Source: Mycoplasmataceae bacterium | Lineage (GTDB): Bacteria; Bacillota_I; Bacilli_A; Mycoplasmatales; Mycoplasmoidaceae | NCBI GenBank assembly: GCA_031278855.1 | Contig: JAITJR010000061.1 | Span: 1-10,181 of the forward strand | Reading direction: 5' to 3' | DNA: 10,181 nucleotides | Program-made: the position numbers and the translations under genes | The notes under the pieces: generated by a model | The model's input: the letters and a program-made list of their open reading frames with translations, nothing else | What the model was told of the DNA's origin: nothing | Databases searched by the model: none | In this document: positions 6,225-10,181 of the stretch, in pieces | Layout of the letters: every line of letters begins with the position of its first letter | Position numbering within the stretch: position 1 is the stretch's first letter

Positions 6225-7463
6225 ATGAGCATTATGAAACAGTCCGTAACTATTAATGACATTAAAAAGGCCCAAAAAAACATCGCTGGTATCGTAAAAA
6301 CTACCGATTTAATTTATGACTATTCCACTAGTCATGAATTTAAAGCTAATGTTTATTTAAAATTAGAAAATACACAAGTGGTTAAATCTTTTAAAATTCG
6401 TGGAGCTTTGAATGCAATTAAAAATTTATCGCCCCAACAGGCTAAAGCTGGTGTGATTGCAGCTAGTGCAGGTAACCATGCCCAAGGAGTAGCTTATTCT
6501 GCTACCAAACTAGGTATTAAATCAGTTATTGTTATGCCTAATTCTGCTCCATTAGCCAAAGTAAAAGCAACTTTAGATTTTGGTGGTGAAGTGGTTTTTG
6601 GTCCTACGCCTCTTTTTGACGACGCCAACAAACTGTCAAATGAATTAGCCCAAAAAGAAGGGTTTACATTAATTCCGCCTTATAACCATCCAGACGTAAT
6701 TGCTGGTCAAGGTACAATTGGATTAGAGATATTAAAACAGAATCCTCATATTGATACTGTCATTGTGCAAATTGGTGGTGGTGGTTTAATTAGCGGTATT
6801 GCTACTGCCATCAAAGCCATTAAACCAAGTTGTCAAATTATTGGTGTGCAAACCGAAAATTTTCCAGATGCTCGCGATTTATTTAAGGGTAATAAATTAA
6901 AAACTAATCAGCGGTACCAACTTTCCATTGCTGATGGTATTCATGTAAAAACACCGTCCCCTTTAGCAATCCAAATCATCAAGCAATACGTTAAAGATAT
7001 CGTTACTGTCACTAATAGTGAAATTGAAAAAGCCATCCTCTGATTGGCTGAAAAAGCTAAAATTGTCGCAGAAGGAGCAGGAGCGGTAGGTTTGGCTGCA
7101 ATTTTAGCTAAAAAGATTCCCGTTGAAGGTAAAAATGTTGCTCTAATTATTTCTGGCGGTAATATCGATATTGATCGTTTTCTTAATGCTTGTATAAATT
7201 CATTAAAAGATGAACAACGTCAAATAACATTTAAATACTGATACACTCATAGTACTTTTAAAATATTATTGGCTGGTTTAAGTAGTATTAGTGGGCGAAT
7301 TTATTGTGCTGGTTGAACTGAACCACTTTCGGCAAAAAATCAACTAGCAAAAGGTTGAAATGAATTAATTTTATTTGCACCAAGTGCTAAAAAAACTAAA
7401 AAGTATTTTGAAAATTTAACTAAAAATAAAGTTAAATTTAAAATGTTATTGAAAGAAAATTAA
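6225..7463 (+). CDS. ilvA: Threonine dehydratase (threonine ammonia-lyase), 412 aa
   Basis: PLP-dependent fold-type II lyase that deaminates threonine (and serine) to 2-oxobutyrate (pyruvate) plus ammonia. The Schiff-base Lys57 is in KSFKIRGA, AGNHAQG (82-88) binds substrate/PLP carboxylate, the phosphate-binding loop GGGGLISG starts at 184, and SGGN at 310-313 faces the pyridine ring. TGA codons at 7041-7043, 7239-7241, 7314-7316 and near 7356 encode Trp; the stop is TAA at 7461-7463. After about residue 335 a degenerate ACT-like tail follows, as in catabolic/short biosynthetic enzymes of about 400 aa. No other isoleucine genes are nearby, so a catabolic role is possible (inference); tdcB would be an alternative name. 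ATG 6234 may be the real start. It ends 4 bases into the convergent rlmB stop. Confidence 0.92.
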
Positions 7464-8173
7464 TTAGTTTGTCTTTTTATTTCTGCCAAGATTATCCCAG
7501 TCGCTACTGCAACATTTAATGATTGAACTTTACCATACATTGGAATTTTGATTTGAAAATCTGCTTGCTTGGTTAATAATGCTGAAACACCTTTTTCTTC
7601 ATTGCCAACAACGATAATACTTTTGGCATCATATTTTACATTTTGGTAATTTACAGCTTCATTTGATAGTACTGATGCATAAACTCAGTAGCCCACACTT
7701 TTTAATTGATCAAGTGCTTGACTTAAGTTGACTACCTTAACCATGTTTAAAAGTGAAATTGCTCCCATGCTAGTTTTCGAGACAAAGTCATTAATTTGAA
7801 CTTGATGATCTTTTTTGTAAATAATACCATCAACCTGCATTGCCTCACACGTTCTTAAAATGGAACCAAAATTTTGAGGATCTTGAATGCCATCTACGAC
7901 TAGAATAATCGACTGCGGTTTATCTTTGACATAGTCGATTAAAGAAGTTATGTCATTAACACTATTGCTCTTAACATAGATTACAATCCCTTGATGATTA
8001 AGATGTTGATTGTATTTTTTAAAAAAGTTATCGTCTCTTATATTAAAATTGATGCGAGCTTTTTTTAATAACGGAATTAAATCACGATTTTGTTTAGCCA
8101 AATCGACATTGATAATGCTATCACTATTAATGTTTTCGAGCAAAACTTTTCGCCCAAATAACTGTTGTGACAT
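7460..8173 (-). CDS. rlmB: 23S rRNA 2'-O-ribose methyltransferase, TrmH/RlmB family, 237 aa
   Basis: SPOUT-class methyltransferase that uses S-adenosylmethionine to methylate a ribose 2'-OH in 23S rRNA (G2251 in E. coli for RlmB). Residues 1-75 form the N-terminal substrate-binding domain (LFGRKVLLE at the start). The SPOUT knot follows: motif 1 with Asn101 and Arg107 (DPQNFGSILRTCEA), motif 2 GNEEKGV (190-196) and motif 3 IPMYGKVQSLNVAVATG near the end. One TGA (7685-7687) encodes Trp163 and truncates the protein under the standard code. The ATG overlaps the cysS stop by one base (TAATG), with an AAGGTG Shine-Dalgarno sequence 5 nt upstream. The cysS-rlmB order is the classic Firmicute arrangement. 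The stop overlaps convergent ilvA by 4 nt. Confidence 0.95.
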
Positions 8174-9489
8174 TAAATCACCTTTTTGTCGATTAACTGT
8201 TGACGATACTTGTCAGAAAGGATATAGTTTTTTTCTTTTAAAGCTTTTTGTCATTCATCCACTAATGATTTTATTTGTGATTGATCTAATGGGCTATGAT
8301 ACACAATTCCTAAAACATCAAACTCCGCTTTAATCGTACTTCATAATTTTTGAAATTTATCAAACTTCTTGCCTTTAATGTATGATGCTAAACTTTTAAT
8401 TTGGCTAGTGATTACTACTTTGGCTTCAGGGAAATTTAAATCGTCATTTAAGGCATTAATAAATTCTTGACTCATGACTCCAATACTTTTCACAATTTTA
8501 ACATTGTTCAAATACATCTGAATATAACCTTGATTAATTTGTTGAAAAAATTTTAATAGCTCATCACTAGATTGGGTAAAAGTTGTCTTGGTAAATTCTA
8601 GTGGGTTTTGATAACGAGATTGATACATAAACCAACGAATATCATTACCACTATGTTGGAGCAATAAATCTTTCACCAAAACAAAATTACCAAGCGATTT
8701 GGCCATTTTTTCATGATTAACATTGATGTGTCCAACATGCATTCATAAATCAGCAATATTTCTTTTAAATAAAGCATAGTTTTGGGCGTTTTCGTTTTCG
8801 TGATGCGGAAATTTTAAATCAATCCCACCACCATGGATAGTCGCATGGTCACCAATGTATTTATTAATAAACAGAGCACATTCAGTGTGTCAACCAGGTC
8901 TTCCTACTGATCAAGGTGATTCTCAATTTAAACCGCTCTCAGTTTTCTTTCACAACACAAAATCTAATGGTGTTTTTTTATCGACCGCAACTTCTTTTCT
9001 TACCCCTTCTTGTAATTGATCAATATTTTGGTGTGATAAACTGCCATAAATTGGCACACTCTTCACATCAAAATAAACATCACCGCTATCAGTTACATAA
9101 GCGGACTTAGCATCGATAAGCTTTTGAATGTATTCGATCATCCCTGGAATATTTTCAGAAACTTTAGGCATATGCTCAATCGAGAGAATATTTAAAGCTT
9201 TATTAATGTCTAAATAGTGATGATAAAAAGTGTTAGCAATTTCAGATTCGGTCACTTTGAGTATTTTAGCTTGGTTAATAATTTTATCATCCACATCGGT
9301 AATGTTATGTACATAAAGTACATTAAAATGCAAGGCTTTGAGAAAACGCACAAGCACATCAAAAGTAATTAATGGTCGAGCATTACCGATGTGAATATCG
9401 TTGTATACAGTTGGCCCACAGTTATAGATCGAAATATGCTTAGAAATTAATTGGTATCTTTTGTTACTGAGTGAATCATAAACTTTCAT
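8173..9489 (-). CDS. cysS: Cysteinyl-tRNA synthetase, 438 aa
   Basis: Class Ia aminoacyl-tRNA synthetase that charges tRNA-Cys in the cytoplasm. The catalytic zinc site is complete: Cys24 (YNCGPTVY), Cys204 (GRPGWHTECA), His229 and Glu233 (FPHHENE). The HIGH-type motif is HIGN (33-36) and the KMSKS loop is KMAKS (261-265). An anticodon-binding C-terminal helix bundle follows and ends with the usual basic tail ([11 protein letters not shown]). Many TGA codons encode Trp (e.g. 8950-8952, 8890-8892, 8341-8343). The start is ATG 9487-9489 ([10 protein letters not shown], matching family openings); the TTG at 9496-9498 is less likely. A TATAAT lies 11 nt upstream. The stop TAA (8173-8175) overlaps the rlmB ATG. 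Confidence 0.97.
8179..8184 (-). promoter_or_regulatory. Shine-Dalgarno site of rlmB
   Basis: AAGGTG on the minus strand lies 5 nt before the rlmB ATG, inside the last codons of cysS. It supports the start at 8171-8173 and coupled translation. Confidence 0.65.
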
Positions 9490-9500
9490 AATAGTCAAGC

Positions 9501-9506
9501 ATTATA
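9501..9506 (-). promoter_or_regulatory. cysS promoter -10 element (near-leaderless)
   Basis: A perfect TATAAT on the minus strand ends 11 nt before the cysS ATG, so the predicted transcript has a leader of about 5 nt. The -35 region is poor. No Shine-Dalgarno sequence is present. Confidence 0.55.
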
Positions 9507-9774
9507 TATTAATAAGAAGTTTAATTTAGGCATGTATCTAAGTCGTGTAATTGCTTTCAGCTAATTTTAATATTTTGATATTTCTATGACTCATATACAG
9601 AATAGATATTTAGTTTTTATAATGTACAGGTTTAGTGTTGCTAATTTAATAGATTCGATAATTCAATAATTAATAGACATAAAATCTTAATGGTGTGTTC
9701 CGCAAATTAATACATTGTTTAATCATTGTTACAGGATTTATATTGAATAAAATATCTGTGAGAAATCATCCGAT
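9507..9774. other. AT-rich gap between restriction gene and cysS, no gene seen
   Basis: All frames are closed repeatedly by TAA/TAG even with TGA read as Trp. The minus strand has one 10-nt match to the 23S helix sequence GCTGAAAGCA (near 9552-9561), but its neighbours do not align well, so I do not call a relic. No clear terminator with a T-run follows the upstream gene. Confidence 0.5.
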
Positions 9775-10181
9775 TTATTGTTCAATGGTTTTTAATAAGT
9801 TAATCACAGATTGTTCTAATTCAGTTCTATTAGGGGATGTTAAAGAAGCAATCGTTTGATCATACATCTCACGTAAATATAAAGAAAACTTATCAGTTAT
9901 TTCAGCACCAGCACTTTTTAATAAAGGTCTTTGCTGTTCAACTAATTGAACTAATAATTTTTTTTCATGGGTTGAAATAATATCGCTACCATTGAAAAAA
10001 GTAATGTCATTTTTACCTCTAGAACCAAATATGTATATTCCTTCATCATGAGGCAAATTAGAATTTCACGTTGGCTTTATACCACTTTTTTTTGAAAATT
10101 TGGTTTCAAAAGGAATCAATACATTTTGCCTAATTAATAAGATATCTGGATAACGTTGCGAACCAAATGGTTGATAAACCA
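9775..10181 (-). CDS. Probable type II restriction endonuclease, PD-(D/E)XK (3' part)
   Basis: Only the C-terminal 134 residues are in the window; the frame runs off the right edge. Near the visible start, YPD (residues 10-12 of the fragment) is followed 13 residues on by FETK (E25-T-K27), a canonical PD-(D/E)XK metal-dependent nuclease core. Next comes KKSGIKPTWNSNLP and an IYIFGSRGKNDITFF strand. This pattern (catalytic ExK, then Lys/Ser-rich stretch, then P-W-N-S and an I-Y-I-F strand) is typical of type II restriction enzymes. The C-terminus is helical. A TGA encodes Trp38 and the stop is TAA at 9775-9777. A cognate DNA methyltransferase would be expected just beyond the window. The recognition site cannot be inferred; another PD-(D/E)XK nuclease is possible. 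Confidence 0.62.

Noticed and set aside
8010..8333. Plus-strand open frame of 107 codons opposite rlmB/cysS
   Set aside because: Antisense to two well-supported genes; no family features.
9552..9561. GCTGAAAGCA on the minus strand, identical to a conserved 23S helix sequence, as a third rRNA relic
   Set aside because: Flanking sequence does not align convincingly; only one short match without ordered partners.

Overview
The window is about 10.2 kb of AT-rich DNA from a wall-less mollicute (Mycoplasma/Spiroplasma type) that reads UGA as tryptophan. Nearly every long gene (tkt, ysxC, the aldehyde dehydrogenase, ilvA, rlmB, cysS) carries in-frame TGA codons where the family has Trp or an aromatic residue, and every apparent stop is TAA or TAG. 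Under the standard code these genes look fragmented. With TGA = Trp each one is intact.

Layout. A minus-strand block at 3320-3 holds transketolase (tkt), the small membrane protein YneF, the ribosome-assembly GTPase YsxC and an unknown membrane-anchored protein. Divergent from tkt, an ALDH3-like aldehyde dehydrogenase runs on the plus strand (3416-4786). From 4787 to 6224 lies a gene-poor stretch with ptsH (HPr) and a small unknown two-helix membrane protein on the minus strand. On both sides of these two genes are heavily decayed ribosomal RNA sequences: a 16S relic (about 4790-5095), a 5S relic (about 5700-5812) and a 23S 3'-end relic (about 5890-6190), all in minus-strand orientation. Threonine dehydratase (ilvA, 6225-7463, plus) follows and meets tail-to-tail the minus-strand pair cysS-rlmB (9489-7460). 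The right edge holds the 3' part of a minus-strand gene with a PD-(D/E)XK motif, probably a type II restriction endonuclease.

Functionally the genes cover the pentose phosphate pathway (tkt), PTS sugar uptake and phospho-signalling (HPr), aldehyde oxidation, threonine/serine deamination, Cys-tRNA charging, 23S rRNA methylation and 50S assembly. Two gene pairs (tkt/yneF and cysS/rlmB) share one nucleotide in a TAATG junction, with a Shine-Dalgarno sequence upstream of the second gene. The transcription-unit heads tkt, the aldehyde dehydrogenase, ilvA and cysS instead have a -10 hexamer only 0-11 nt before the first ATG, which points to leaderless or near-leaderless mRNAs.

The main discovery is the set of fossil rRNA genes filling what would otherwise be called empty intergenic DNA. 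Everything here comes from reading the sequence by eye; no searches or covariance models were run.
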